From Favolaschia claudopus (taxonomy: Eukaryota; Basidiomycota; Agaricomycetes; Agaricales; Mycenaceae): 64,000 nt of DNA. Below the pieces are notes generated by a model. The model made no database searches and had not been told where the DNA came from. It saw only the letters and a program-made list of their open reading frames with translations. The stretch covers positions 620,001 through 684,000 of the forward strand of contig JAWWNJ010000014.1 in assembly GCA_037176885.1 (NCBI GenBank), written 5' to 3'. The number at the start of each line of letters is the position of its first letter. The stretch's first letter is position 1. Shown one piece after another: positions 8,751 through 19,289 of the stretch. The position numbers were made by a program, and so were the translations under genes.

Positions 8751-11700
8751 GCGGTACGCCCTCGATGGCGTCTCCTAATCGTTTCGCATGTTTGTATGAT
8801 GAGTCTGCCAATGTTACATCTGTTGAACCTGCCGAAACGAAAGACGTACCCCCTGCCCCCTTCCGGTCCCCACGCATCCGGCGAAAGCCTTGGGAGCGTA
8901 GACTTCCTCAGCGCTATACTGTTGCTGCTGCACCTGGTGCCAACTCCCTGCATCTCCCCCTTGAGATCCAGGCAGTTCAGGACGCCACTAAGCTTTCTCT
9001 CGAAGGTCTCGTCGACTGCGGTGCCACCTCAGACTTCATTGACTCTGAGTTCGCAGCTAAGTCTGGCCTCCCCCTCCGCCGCCTTGCACAGCCCATTCCG
9101 GTTTTCAACGTGGATGGCTCCCCAAATGAGGCTGGTGCGATTCGTGAGGTGGCCGACGTTGTGCTGCAGTATCGTGGTCACTCTGAGCGTATGCAGCTCG
9201 CTGTTACCCGTCTCGGGAAGCAGAAGCTCATCCTCGGCTACTCCTGGCTCCGGAAGCATAACCCGGAGATCGACTGGGACACCCGAGAGGTCAAGATGAG
9301 CAGATGCCCCAGCGAGTGCTCCACGTGCCGCACTGAGGCTCGCCTGGAGGCTCGTGCTGCCCGCAGAGAGTCTCGCCTGGCCGCTGAGATCCTCCGGCAG
9401 CTCCGACTTGGTCCCCTTCCATCCATCTGTGCCATAGACTTAGGCGAAGATGAATACGATGACCTGCCGGAGCTGTTCCCAGACTACGAGGATGACGACG
9501 AGGATGATGTGGATGAAGTGGATGATGCGGATGAAGTGGATGACCCCCTTGAGCCGGGAGACCGGGTGTTCTACACCCAGTTCCTGCCTTCTGAGGATAT
9601 CCGTGCTGGAAGCACCGTCTCCCAGCGCCTGGCTGAGGCATACGCCAAAAACTCAGCCCCGGCGCGCTCGGACGTTCCCGAATGGGCCCGAGAGTTTGAC
9701 GATGTTTTCAACAAGGAGTCCTTTGACTCGCTGCCTGAACGCCGATCCTGGGACCATGCCATTGAGCTCGTGCCGGACTCTAAACCCACGAACTGCAAGG
9801 TCTACCCAATCTCGCCTCTCGAACAGAAGGAACTTGATGCCTTCATCGAGGAGGGACTTGGCACTGGCCGGATTCGACCGTCAAAATCACCTATGGCCTC
9901 ACCCGTCTTCTTCGTCAAGAAGAAGGACGGCGGACTTCGGTTCGTACAGGACTATCGAGCTTTAAACGCTATGACTGTGAAGAATCGTTACCCGCTCCCC
10001 TTAATCAACGACCTCATCAACCGACTCAGGGGAGCCCGGTACTTCACGAAGCTCGATGTCCGATGGGGCTTTAACAACGTTCGAATCCGTGAAGGCGACG
10101 AGTGGAAGGCAGCGTTCCGGACTAACCGGGGACTGTTTGAGCCGCTGGTCATGTACTTCGGTCTGACCAACTCCCCTGCAACCTTCCAGACCATGATGAA
10201 CGACATCTTCCAGGATCTTATCCTCTCTGGCGACGTCATGGTCTACCTCGACGATATCCTCATTGCCCACTCAGACATCCGTCGGCATCGAGAGATCGTC
10301 CGAGAGGTCCTGCGGAGGCTTCGCGCAAACAAGCTTTACCTTCGAGCCGAGAAGTGTGAGTTTGAGCGGACCTCCATTGAGTACCTCGGCGTGATTATCT
10401 CCCACAACCACGTCGAGATGGACCCTGTAAAGGTTGCAGGAGTGGCAGCTTGGCCAGCGCCTGAGAATAAGAAGGATGTGCAGCAGTTCCTTGGCTTCAC
10501 AAACTTCTACCGCCGGTTCATTGCGGGCTTCTCAGACGTTGCTCAAGCCCTCTTCAGACTCACCAAGAAGGGCATTGCCTGGACCTGGGGGCCCGAAGAG
10601 CAAGCTGCCTTTGACGAGCTCAAGCGACGGGTGACTCGGGACCCCGTTCTGGTTCTTCCGAACCCCGAGCGCCCTTACCGGCTCGAGGCTGACAGCTCTG
10701 ACTATGCCACCGGTGCCGTCCTCTCCCAGCAGGGTGACGATGGCAAGTGGCATCCGGTTGCGTTCTACTCCAGAAGCCTGAACGAGGTGCAGCGGAATTA
10801 CGAGATTCACGACAAGGAGATGCTTGCGATTGTGCGAGCCCTTGAGGAGTGGCGCCACTTCCTGGAGGGCGCGCAGCACCCGGTTGAGATCTGGACGGAC
10901 CACAAAAACCTGGAATATTTCCGGAAGGCCCAGAAGCTCAACCGTCGCCAAGCTCGGTGGTCTCTCTACCTCTCCCGTTTCGACTTCTCGCTGCACCACC
11001 AACCGGGTCGCCTCATGGGTCGCCCCGACGCGCTTTCTCGGAGACCAGACCATGGAGTGCAGGACGATAACCAGGACGTTACCCTGCTTCGACCCGAGCT
11101 GTTCCACGTTCGGGCCACCGAGGCCCTGGTTGTTGCTGGCCCTGAGGCTCCCCTCCTGCGCGACATTCGTGATGCGCTTGCTGGAGACCCCGACCTTGAA
11201 GAGCCCATCGCCCTGACTGCGAAGGAACTCCTCAAGGCCCGAGGTGTGCGGTCTGCCCGGTCTTCGGAATGGCGTATTGAAGGTGGACTCCTTTACTTCC
11301 GGGGGAAGATTGTCGTCCCCCGAGACAGGGACCTCCGCCGACGCATCCTGGAGCAGCACCATGACACGCGTGTTGCAGGCCACGCCGGTCGTTTCAAGAC
11401 CCTGGAGCTCGTGTCTCGGAACTACTGGTGGCCCCAGCTGTCGCGCCATGTCGGTCGGTATGTCGCGACTTGTGACTTGTGCTGCCGCACCAAGGCGCTT
11501 CGTCAACTGCCGATTGGTGAGCTCCACCCCACAGAGATCCCAGAAGAGCGCTGGCACACCGTGTCGGTCGACTTTATCGTCGAGCTTCCCGAGGCCCATG
11601 GATACGATGCAGTCATGGTCGTTGTCTGTGCCCTTGGGAAGAGAGCGCACTTCATGGAGTGTCACACCACCATCGACGCGGTTGGTGCTGCTCGGCTGTA

Positions 11701-12892
11701 CTACCGGAACGTCTGGCGCCACCATGGCCTGCCAGAGAAGTACATCTCGGATCGTGGCACCCAGTTCATCGCAGAGTTCACGCGCGAGCTTTGGCGCCTC
11801 GTTGGGGTCACCCCAGCCACTTCTACGGCCTACCACCCGCAGACCGATGGCCAAACGGAGCGTGTTAACCAGGAACTCGAGCAGTACGTCCGGCTCTTCA
11901 CCAATTACAAGCAGGACGACTGGGATGAGCTGCTACCTGCAGCGGAGTTTGCGTACAACAACCACATGCATTCCTCCACGCAGCAGGTACCGTTCATGAC
12001 GGACACTGGTCGGCTTCCACGGATGGGCTTTGAGCCCCACGCTGCACGCTCTAGGTTGGAGGCTGTGAACGAGTTCCACGATCGGATTGCGTCAGGGGTT
12101 TCCGAGGCAAAGGCAGCACTTGTCAAGGCCAAAGCAGAGTACAAGCAGTACTATGACCGCCGGCGGACGCCAGCTCCAGACATCAAGGTTGGTGACCGGG
12201 TGTGGGTTGATGCTTCAGATATCCGCACCACCCGCCCTTCGGTGAAATTCTCCCACCGGCGTATCGGCCCCTTCAAGGTTCTGAAGGTCGTCGGTAACGG
12301 TGCCTTCAAACTGGAGCTGCCGCCCCGGTACTCTGCCCTCCACCCTGTCTTCCCCGTCGTGAAACTTCAGCTTGTGGAAGCCGATCCATTCCCCACTCGC
12401 CCCAGACACGAAGAGCTGCCACCAGTCCTTGACGTGCCTGGCGACAAGCAATGGGAGGTCGAGGAGATATTGGATGCCAAGATCCGCTATGGGAGTCTAT
12501 GGTACTTTGTTTGCTGGAAGGGTTATGACCCGTCCCATGATCAATGGGTGAAGCACTCTAATGTCTTTGCCCCGGACGCTGTCGCTGCCTTCTACCGCAA
12601 ATACCCTTCCAAACCTCGCTCCATTGCTGTTGCTGCCTTCGATTCCCTTCCCTTCCGTGACCGCTTGTCAACTCCAGCTCAGGTGCGATCTATGCGTCGA
12701 GGCGCCGCATTCCAAGGGGGGGATGATGTCAGGGGAACTCCCTCTTTTGGCACTACACAGCCACCTATGACGCAGGCCTCCTGCAGATTTCCCACTTTCC
12801 CGTCAAATCCCCAAAGCCCTATGTCATCGTGGAGTAAGGCATGTGACTTGGCCCGGGATCATTGCCGATTGCTCCGAGCTTGTGGGAACTAG
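8696..12892 (+). CDS. pol: Chromovirus Pol: PR-RT-RNase H-integrase-chromodomain
   Basis: This frame opens after a TGA at 8693-8695 and lies -1 relative to gag, so it is best expressed by frameshifting. The first ATG is at 8765. Numbering from the GTG at 8747: protease motif [11 protein letters not shown] (about 89-99, Cys where most relatives have Ser/Thr); an acidic run (234-266); RT (350-550) with catalytic YLDD at 500-503; RNase H (645-765, including [15 protein letters not shown] and DHKNLEYF); integrase zinc site His871/His879/Cys909/Cys912; and catalytic D942, D1002, E1038 with the canonical 35-residue D-E gap. A GPF-type module (about 1168-1210) follows, then a chromodomain ([20 protein letters not shown].., 1236-1285), which directs integration to modified chromatin. 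The last 50-odd codons are read from the 3' LTR. All catalytic residues are intact. Confidence 0.95.
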   Translation, partial: ARVCGRRGRAGFSPTRRVSGTPSMASPNRFACLYDESANVTSVEPAETKDVPPAPFRSPRIRRKPWERRLPQRYTVAAAPGANSLHLPLEIQAVQDATKLSLEGLVDCGATSDFIDSEFAAKSGLPLRRLAQPIPVFNVDGSPNEAGAIREVADVVLQYRGHSERMQLAVTRLGKQKLILGYSWLRKHNPEIDWDTREVKMSRCPSECSTCRTEARLEARAARRESRLAAEILRQLRLGPLPSICAIDLGEDEYDDLPELFPDYEDDDEDDVDEVDDADEVDDPLEPGDRVFYTQFLPSEDIRAGSTVSQRLAEAYAKNSAPARSDVPEWAREFDDVFNKESFDSLPERRSWDHAIELVPDSKPTNCKVYPISPLEQKELDAFIEEGLGTGRIRPSKSPMASPVFFVKKKDGGLRFVQDYRALNAMTVKNRYPLPLINDLINRLRGARYFTKLDVRWGFNNVRIREGDEWKAAFRTNRGLFEPLVMYFGLTNSPATFQTMMNDIFQDLILSGDVMVYLDDILIAHSDIRRHREIVREVLRRLRANKLYLRAEKCEFERTSIEYLGVIISHNHVEMDPVKVAGVAAWPAPENKKDVQQFLGFTNFYRRFIAGFSDVAQALFRLTKKGIAWTWGPEEQAAFDELKRRVTRDPVLVLPNPERPYRLEADSSDYATGAVLSQQGDDGKWHPVAFYSRSLNEVQRNYEIHDKEMLAIVRALEEWRHFLEGAQHPVEIWTDHKNLEYFRKAQKLNRRQARWSLYLSRFDFSLHHQPGRLMGRPDALSRRPDHGVQDDNQDVTLLRPELFHVRATEALVVAGPEAPLLRDIRDALAGDPDLEEPIALTAKELLKARGVRSARSSEWRIEGGLLYFRGKIVVPRDRDLRRRILEQHHDTRVAGHAGRFKTLELVSRNYWWPQLSRHVGRYVATCDLCCRTKALRQLPIGELHPTEIPEERWHTVSVDFIVELPEAHGYDAVMVVVCALGKRAHFMECHTTIDAVGAARLYYRNVWRHHGLPEKYISDRGTQFIAEFTRELWRLVGVTPATSTAYHPQTDGQTERVNQELEQYVRLFTNYKQDDWDELLPAAEFAYNNHMHSSTQQVPFMTDTGRLPRMGFEPHAARSRLEAVNEFHDRIASGVSEAKAALVKAKAEYKQYYDRRRTPAPDIKVGDRVWVDASDIRTTRPSVKFSHRRIGPFKVLKVVGNGAFKLELPPRYSALHPVFPVVKLQLVEADPFPTRPRHEELPPVLDVPGDKQWEVEEILDAKIRYGSLWYFVCWKGYDPSHDQWVKHSNVFAPDAVAAFYRKYPSKPRSIAVAAFDSLPFRDRLSTPAQVRSMRRGAAFQGGDDVRGTPSFGTTQPPMTQASCRFPTFPSNPQSPMSSWSKACDLARDHCRLLRACGN
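8726..8732 (+). promoter_or_regulatory. -1 frameshift slippery heptamer GGGTTTT
   Basis: In the gag frame the bases read G GGT TTT, the X XXY YYZ form of a -1 slip site. A slip here moves ribosomes exactly into the pol frame, which is open from 8696 to 12892. It lies 18 nt before the gag stop. Confidence 0.65.
12714..12726 (+). promoter_or_regulatory. Polypurine tract of the chromovirus
   Basis: AAGGGGGGGATGA abuts the 3' LTR (12727). Its place and composition fit the plus-strand primer site; it contains one pyrimidine. Confidence 0.75.
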
Positions 12893-13059
12893 TTACTATA
12901 TGTTTACTGCACCTAGCGTGGGAATCCTCAGCCTTTCTTCTCTTTGGATTCTCCCTCGCTAGGTGCGCTGTGATGTATTCTTAGTAGCTTCTTAATTAAC
13001 TTTGGATTCTCCCTCGCTAGACCCTCGAGACATCTCGGGTCCTAAAGGTTGCCCTTACA
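12727..13059 (+). repeat. 3' LTR of the chromovirus
   Basis: 333 bp; I found no difference from the 5' LTR. The pol frame runs 166 bp into it before the TAG at about 12890. Confidence 0.93.
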
Positions 13060-13082
13060 GTGGTGGACAGACGAGCACGGTA

Positions 13083-13551
13083 GTGTTGCCACCGAGTCGA
13101 GTCCAACTCGAGTTGTGATCCGACTCGACTTGAAAAAGGGACCCGGACAACTCGATCGGACCGAGTTCGGCCGAGTGTCAACTCGAGTCCGACTCGAGTT
13201 GTCAACCTAAAACGGAAATCCACCGCGCTTGCTCTGATTTTGGCGGGCTTTTTTATAGGAACTATATGAATAGCACGCCCAATTGCTCTTCCCAGAATTT
13301 CAAGGCAGAATCTCACTTTATGTTGCTCACCTGCTGATATCAGTCTGCCTCGGGAAACTCCGGTCGATGATCAACTGTGACTCCAGTGACATGTGTCACC
13401 CCGGCCATTTCCGTGGAGGGGCTGGTGGCGGGTGGGAAACGTTGCGCGGAACTCGCTGTCAACTCGAGTCGCAACTCGATCCCACTCGGCACGATCGAGT
13501 TGACACCGAGTTCCGACTCGAACTCGACTCCACTCGACTCGGTGGCAACAC
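13083..13551. mobile_element. 'GTGTTGCCACCGAGTCGAGT' MITE, 469 bp
   Basis: TA on both sides (13081-13082, 13552-13553). The inverted ends GTGTTGCCACCGAGTCGAGT are followed by arms made of many 'aactcgagt' repeats. It inserted in the inverted LTR-like repeat: outside it the two sides read 'gagcacgg'. The right flank forms a palindrome (GAGCACGGTTACCGTGCTC, 13554-13572). The 'GTGTTG' ends resemble those of the element at 46242-47031. Confidence 0.8.
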
Positions 13552-13716
13552 TAGAGCACGGTTACCGTGCTCTAGTGAGGATATACTAGAAACGAAAACG
13601 AAAAGGACTATATATAGAATAGCCGATAGATGGCCGGCGGTGCCCGTCGGCAGCAGGTTCAGAAACGAAAATGAAGCAGTCGGCACGGAACAAGTCAAGG
13701 TCGGCTCTATGACGCC

Positions 13717-14868
13717 AACAACACAACCGGCTGTCGAGATGTTGAAACTCACACGCGGTCCCCGGCGCCGCGCGCCAGCGAGTGCAGCGCCGCGGGCAAG
13801 GAATCCAGCAAAAAACATCCAGGCGGGGTTTGGGGCGGAGCCCCGACAAGCTTAAGCACCCCGCCTTCGGCAGGGCCGGCTCGCCTAACTTTAGGCCATG
13901 GGTTGATGCCTTTTTTTCCCAAAATCGCAAGTTAGGTCAAGGGGTATTCAATCTTAAAATTTTCTATACAACGTCGGAAAAGTGATTTAAGACCCTTCTG
14001 ACCCCTCCCTGGCTACGTAATGCTGATGTAAGCCTGCCTAATACAGTAATTTATTGACAGTTTTCCCACGATCCGAGGATACTTTTGCTCGAAATTGCCT
14101 GGTTTGGGAATATTTTGCCGCAAAAAAACCATAGCAAAATGATCCCTTGGTTTCTTGCGTCTTTCTGGCAGAAGATTTCCTGCATCTGGCTTGGGTCGGG
14201 GAACTCGGCGGACGGTTAGTATTATGTAATATATTACATTTTTTCCCTCTTTTTTTCCTTGACCCTCCCAAACGTGTTTTTGAAGCATTCTGCAACTTTG
14301 TCCAAAAAGTGAAATAAGGGGTCCGGGACCCACCCTCCCTGCCAAGGTGGTGTCTCGGCTTTTGCCGGTGAACACCCCTTGAGTTAGGTACACACACTTT
14401 TGACATTATGATGATTTTGCGCAAAAATTTCGCGCTTTTCTAACCCTAGACTAGGGTTACTTCGTTTTCTCTAAAATGCGAATTTTGCCTATAAACCCAC
14501 CCCAAGTTCCTGCTAAATCTCAAGTTTCAAAGAATTTTGGGCAAAATTCCGGCTTGATATGAAGTTGTGTCTGCTATCCTATCCTATACTTGAAAAGAGG
14601 GCCAGGCCATCAGTCGCGTGACCTTTGACAGAAAATCACGGGGTTTTGTCAACACCCTACAACACAACCGGCTGTCGAGATGTTGAAACTCACACGCGGT
14701 CCCTGGCGCCGCGCGCCGGCGAGTGCAGCGAGCGGCAGTGCGGCGCCGCGGGCAAGGAATCCAGCAAAAAAAATCCAGGCGGCCCCGACAAGCTGTGTAC
14801 CCCCCGTAGGTAGGGACGCGAGCGCAGCGAGCCGGCCCTGCCGAAGGCGGGGTGCTTAAGCTTGTTCT
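13717..14868. repeat. Compound repeat: direct and inverted GC-rich blocks
   Basis: A GC-rich block (13717-13850) starting 'caacacaaccggctgtcgag' recurs in the same orientation at 14659-14795. Between them, 13847-13884 ('caagcttaagcaccccgcct..') recurs inverted at 14827-14864. A shorter piece with 'ccccggcgccgcgcgccgg' lies at about 21414-21436. No coding frame is supported. It looks like two overlapping copies of one mobile or fold-back unit. Confidence 0.6.
14400..14560 (-). repeat. Dispersed repeat shared with 58050-58220
   Basis: Read on the minus strand, 'gagatttagcaggaac', 'gtttatagg' and 'gcgaaattt' recur in order at 58050-58220 on the plus strand, where LINE ORF1-like coding follows. 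It may be leader or 5' sequence of that LINE family. Confidence 0.5.
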
Positions 14869-15019
14869 CACGTCCTCACTACCACTCCTACCACCACCAC
14901 CACCGCTTTTTGGTGAGGAATCTCTGTGGTGAGAATACGCATCGGCAACCCATCGGTGCAGAACAACGCCACCTCCTTCCACATTTCAGCCTTCACTGTT
15001 TCCCTACACCGCTACAAAC

Positions 15020-15346
15020 ATGGACTCGACATCATCTCCCCCACGATATCCCTCTCATGGAACAGAGCATCGTTCCCCAGGTCGCTTTCCCAACCCTAGA
15101 GATAAAGCAGCTTGCGCGAGATTCCGGCTCGCTCGCAAACGACGTACATCCGCTTCTCACTCGCTCCCCGCTTCCGGCTTCACTTGCGAGCGACAGCTGT
15201 GGCATGAGATGCACTCGCTGAGGCTCTATGTTCATGGCATGTCGGCTCTCATGGTCGAAGAAACCAAAATCGTTTCCCAGCTCTTGCGTTCCTTCAACGA
15301 GATGATAGCTGCAACGCTACCGTCGTTTCAGCAGCCTCAGCAGGGC
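15020..15346 (+). CDS. Unknown duplicated protein, copy 1, C-terminus lost
   Basis: The ATG at 15020 follows a CT/CA-rich leader and opens a frame starting MDSTSSPPRYPSHGTEHRSP. The N-terminus is basic and proline/serine-rich (RLARKRRTSAS), followed by a helical-looking segment (LRLYVHGMSALMVEETKIVS, then LLRSFNEMIAATLPSF). I do not recognise the family. A second copy with its leader lies at 21590-23504, where the frame continues into a proline-rich tail. Here a 194-bp MITE replaces that tail at 15347 and adds foreign codons up to 15454. Both copies lie beside GC-rich repeats, so the gene may have been spread by an element. Function unknown. Confidence 0.45.
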
Positions 15347-15540
15347 AACCCCGCCATTCCAAGGGTGATGGCAAATCGGTCGCCAGACCGATTAAAGCCG
15401 ATGGCCTCGGCCAGTAGAACCCTCGGCAACTTGAGGCTGTTTCCGGTGAAATAAAGCCCTCGAAATGACCGATTTTTCAGCGCCATCGGCTTTAATCGGT
15501 CTGGCGACCGATTTGCCATCACCCTTGGAATGGCGGGGTT
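15347..15540. mobile_element. 194-bp MITE with about 59-bp perfect-looking TIRs
   Basis: It begins AACCCCGCCATTCCAAGGGT and ends in the exact inverse, with arms reaching to 'gccgatggc' and a 76-nt centre. No clear target duplication was found. It interrupts the unknown gene at 15020. Confidence 0.75.
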
Positions 15541-15930
15541 TCCCGGGCTCGCCTAACCGCTGTCATCTTCATCGTCCGTCAACCAGGGATCTGGCTCATC
15601 CTCAAATGTGGGGGGTGCCGGTTTCGCCATGGGGGCGGCCCGTCTTCGTGAACGCCCCCAGACGTCTCAAGAAATCAGGCTAGGGCATGCCATTAAGCTT
15701 CATCAGCTTGGCGGCTTGACAGGGTTGATATGGCGTGATCGTTTAGGGACCACAAGCGCAGAAATCTTACTCGCTCCACTGTCATAACGTCAACCTTCCA
15801 ACATGTCTTAGGCTTTCACTAATTGGGAATTGTCTTTTTGGGAAGTATACGAACAGTAAGTGGGTGGTGCGTCTTGACAAGCCACCAGATGTGGCATTGA
15901 CCTGCACCCACTCTTGAGTATCTTTGGAGA
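15541..15930 (-). other. Possible 3' exon remnant on the minus strand
   Basis: At about 15556-15630 the minus strand reads MAKPAPPTFEDEPDPWLTDD.., an acidic tail ending in a stop. It looks like the C-terminus of a real protein, but no upstream exon was found. The rest of the stretch holds nothing recognised. Confidence 0.25.
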
Positions 15931-15932
15931 CG

Positions 15933-17880
15933 TCACGTCTGAGAGATCTGCTGTCCTGTGGTCAGGGATTGAAGCGTGGGTGTAGGACTGCCTCGCTTTG
16001 TTGAGCTCGAGAGTGTGACGTTGAACTTATCAGCCCACATTAACGATGTGCAAACTAAAGATCGAGGTCTTACCGAACTATCAAGCTCTATTGATTGTTC
16101 ATCAACCTGGGTCAAGTAGTATTGACCCAAGCTATCAAGAATCTTGCAGTGCGCCAGGATATGCAGGACCAGCACTGTTGAGTAGAGGTGACCCTGAGCA
16201 ACAAATGACCTCGTGAACACTGGGGAAGCATTGAGCAAGGCTAAGTCGTGAGAATCTAGGATATGATAAACGCGCACAAATGGACTGGCTATCTATGCAG
16301 TATGACACAAGTGCAAGCAGGTCAACTGCGAGAATCATAGCAGACGTTGACAATGTATTCAGGATGAGGAGGTGAATGATTCTGCCTCTGATAAGAGAAA
16401 ATAATCCACTCCATGGTGAAGTCGCTTACCGTTGAACGGAGTGCAAGGTTGTGTCGATGGCACAGAGCGACCACAGTGAGACCATAGCAATCTGGAGATC
16501 AGCTGCGACTGACATCGACAAGCTCCAGCTGTCTTCAGTGAGAATGGGTCAAGCCTCGAAGTACAGTGGTGGCAAATAGAAATTGCCGTGGCTTTTTGGC
16601 CAAAATCTTGCTGGAAACTTCACCGAATGACCTGAAATAAGATGTAGAGATAAATATATGATACTACTGTACCACTTAGAACACTCAGCTATCTATTATG
16701 CCCTGACAATGCGTCAATAACAGGACAGTTTCTGATTATTGCCATATCTGGAAAAGCTCAATGTACCCTCAGCAAAAAAGTGTCATAATAGGATGAAAGT
16801 ACTTGAGAAACAATGCTAGTTATCACTTTGACTGACTGGAATTGAACCTCATTTGAGCTCACAACGGCTGCTTGAAGTTGGTCCTTTTAGCTATTTTCTC
16901 TGCATTTTCAGCTATTTTGTGTGAAAATAGCCAACTTTGAGCGGCTGCTGTGAGCTCAAATGAGGGTCAATTTCATTCAACCAAAGTGGAAACTAGGACT
17001 GTTTTTTAAGTACTTTCATCCTATTATGACATCTTTTCGCTGAGGGTTCATTGTGTTTTTCCGAATATGGCAAAAATATCCTATGATTGATGCATTCTCA
17101 TAATATATTGCTGACTGATCTAAGAGGTACAAAAGTATCACATACCCATCTCTACATTTTATTTGAGGTCATTCGGTGAAGTATACAGCCAGATTTTCAC
17201 CAAAAAGCCACGGCAATTTCTATTTGCCACCACTGTATCGAACATACACCATCTGTGAACTGTTTGACACAATCAGGACGAAAATAATCAAACCCACCAG
17301 TGCGGACCGGAATTGAGCAGGTAATAGGACACATATCGCGATAGCGAGAGACAGCTAGACAAGGAAGCGAGTATGAGGTTTTGGAAATGGCAAGAATATA
17401 ACTGTAGCCCACATGCATCCAAAGAGTTGGAACCAAAAAATAATGGACCACTTTGGCCGTATATCGACTCAGGGAGGCCATCCTCCAAGCACGATACTGT
17501 AGAGACGGCCGTTTGGCTTGTGATGAGATTGGAGTGAGACACGTACAACCAGAAAGCCCCGCATGAGTAGCCCAGGGCTTACATCCGACCAGAGCGAGGC
17601 TGGGACCCAAACATTGGGTGCTTGATACTGCCAAGCACCATAAAGGCCAACTCCGTCGCTGACAAGTACTGCAAAGCATCCCCAGAAGTAAGGTGGTCTC
17701 AAGGAGGAACCCCTTGACAGCAGTAAAAGCACTGCAAGAATCTGCGCCGCACATAAGCCAATGCTTGCGTATATCCTGCAAGGGTCGGTGGTGACCTATA
17801 GAAGACAAGTTCTGAAGCTTGCGGGACTCACCAGGACATTGTTTATTGGACTGTAACAGTGTATGCGACACGTCCTCCAC
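15933..17880 (-). pseudogene. Decayed multi-pass membrane protein gene (DUF6534-like?)
   Basis: Minus-strand frames on both sides of the MITE at 16564-17235 are rich in hydrophobic segments. Below the MITE, AADLQIAMVSLWSLCAIDTT.. leads through a plausible GTAAGC..TCAG intron into RIIHLLILNTLSTSAMILAV. This order recalls the C-terminal half of the fungal DUF6534 membrane family. Upstream (17240-17880) three frames must be combined to keep hydrophobic coding, so there are several breaks or unrecognised introns. The family call rests on general resemblance only; a different integral membrane family is possible. Dead if the MITE is not spliced out. Confidence 0.3.
16564..17235. mobile_element. 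'CAGTGGTGGCAAATAGAAAT' MITE, 672 bp, copy 1
   Basis: TA on both sides (16562-16563, 17236-17237). The inverted ends CAGTGGTGGCAAATAGAAAT extend into long arms, and a second, inner hairpin ('cctcatttgagctcacaac' with its inverse) lies at the centre. The sister copy is at 34343-35027. No coding capacity. Confidence 0.85.
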
Positions 17881-18294
17881 ACGTGCAAACTTTGTAGTTT
17901 ATTAATATCTGACGTAGGCGGGGGGATAGGGTGGCGCTTCTCGGCGCCCAGGAACGCTAACTACTTGACTGACTGACTGACTGACTGAAGTTCTATTTAG
18001 CCGTACCTGGCCATTATGGCTATGCGGCAGTACCGGTAAACCAGGGTGATATGTAAAGGTAACTACGTGGGCTGTTTTGTGACGATTATATCAAGGAAAC
18101 GAGAAGTAAGTAAGAGGCGAGGACGTGTGTGGAGATATAATGTAGAGGGTAATCGAGAGGGGGTATTGGAGAAGAGGGTATACAGTAATATAAGTATGCG
18201 GGTTGGGGTGATAATAGGTGGTATTAAACGAGGGTAGTATAAGGGAGGGGAGAGAGAGAGAAAATGAGAGGGAAGATTGGGCGGAGAGGACTTA
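17881..18294. other. Low-complexity spacer
   Basis: Contains a (GACT)n run at about 17964-17987 and a purine-rich, GA-repeated stretch at 18080-18280. No gene recognised. Confidence 0.5.
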
Positions 18295-18713
18295 TGGTGC
18301 GCGTCACTTAGTCACCGCCTCCTTTGCACTACTGCCAAGTCGGCCGGAGGCCGAAATTTTTTCAAAACACCCTATTGAAGCATGGATTTCGACCAATTTG
18401 GGGACTTTTTGAGTGGACTTTTGATGCACCTACTGGTGCGATTTGGGTTTTGGCATAGGAGTACTAGTGGTGTTTGATATCCCTCGTATTGAGGGTTCTG
18501 GTGGCCAGCAAGATCGAAATTGGTGTATACTGCCAAATTGGGTGGGGTGAAAATTTATAGCTCCTTCAATTATTTAAATTTTGGAAATCCCTCTTGGGAA
18601 GTTGTTCCTCTGTTGAAAAGGAGTCGTTTTGCAAGAGGAATAAAAATTAGGGCAAAAGCTGGGGTCACAGTTAGCGTTGTCACGGAGAGGCGGTGACTAA
18701 GTGACGCGCACCA
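18295..18713. mobile_element. 'TGGTGCGCGTCACTTAGTCA' MITE, 419 bp
   Basis: TA on both sides (18293-18294, 18714-18715), with perfect inverted ends of about 27 bp beginning TGGTGCGCGTCACTTAGTCA. It lies at the downstream end of a LINE remnant. No transposase. Confidence 0.8.
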
Positions 18714-18715
18714 TA

Positions 18716-19273
18716 GCTGAAACGACCTGTTTGTGCTACGAATCCCAGTAATGGTCGAAGCAGTTTTGGATTGTTGAGAAGACGCCGTACATCGAGGGAT
18801 CCGAGTAACCCCGCCTCGTAGGAGGCAGCGCGAAGCGGGGTCCGGAAGCGTTCCCAAGCTGGGCAGTGGAGGAGAAAGTGGGCGCGAGTTTCGCGCGCGG
18901 CGCCACAAACATCACAGGCTGGGGTGGAATGAAGCCGGCAGCGATAACGATGGGCATTGAGGGATGAGAAATCTGTGCGCAGCTGAGAGAGAAGAGAGAG
19001 ATTTGCTCTCGAAGCTGCGGTGGACAAGTAAGAGCGCCGCAAAATGAGCGAGGGTGGGGAGTCATCGATTTCCCGTAGACCACGGCCGGTTGTTGCGACC
19101 TTCCACTGCGCATGCCAGATTGAGAGGATGTAGCTGTTTATTGCTCGTTTGCAGCTGGTGAGGGAGACCGGGACATCCAGAGTTGGTGTCAGGAGGGTGG
19201 CGGCTTTTGCAGCGTCATCCGCGAGCTCATTGCCTTCCGTACCAATGTGGGCGGGCGTCCATCCAACCCTGAA
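18716..19273 (-). pseudogene. LINE ORF2 tail: RNase H end and zinc-finger region
   Basis: On the minus strand the frame begins at the junction near 19273 with GWTPAHIGTEGNELADDAAK, the last conserved block of a LINE-encoded RNase H. A helical linker follows, then the cysteine/histidine-rich tail (YRCRLHSTPACDVCGAARET.., HFLLHCPAW) seen at the C-terminus of fungal non-LTR polymerases. The RT is absent and the end is displaced by the MITE at 18295-18713. Only the last 190 or so residues remain, so it is inactive. Family: Tad1/I-like LINE with RNase H. Confidence 0.75.
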
Positions 19274-19289
19274 CTAGCTGCCGGTGAGT

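Larger units (their letters stand above)
7138..13059 (+). mobile_element. Complete Ty3/gypsy chromovirus, 5922 bp
   Basis: Two 333-bp LTRs (7138-7470, 12727-13059) look identical, begin TGTCAG and end TTACA. The 5-bp target duplication GTGGT flanks the element (7133-7137, 13060-13064). Between the LTRs lie a self-complementary primer site, Gag, an overlapping Pol with protease, RT, RNase H, integrase and chromodomain, and a polypurine tract. Both frames are uninterrupted. It inserted into the GGTGGT of the inverted LTR-like repeat; the intact version of that site is at about 46015-46030. LTR identity implies a recent insertion, and the element may be active. Confidence 0.95.

Noticed and set aside
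10532..11854. A 440-codon open frame on the minus strand
   Set aside because: It is antisense to the RT/RNase H/integrase region of pol. High GC at third positions keeps this frame open, and it has no domain.
13083..13551. Repeated 'aactcgagt' words as a CRISPR-like array
   Set aside because: Words are irregularly spaced, occur on both arms as inverse copies, and the whole is a TA-flanked inverted-repeat element in a eukaryote.
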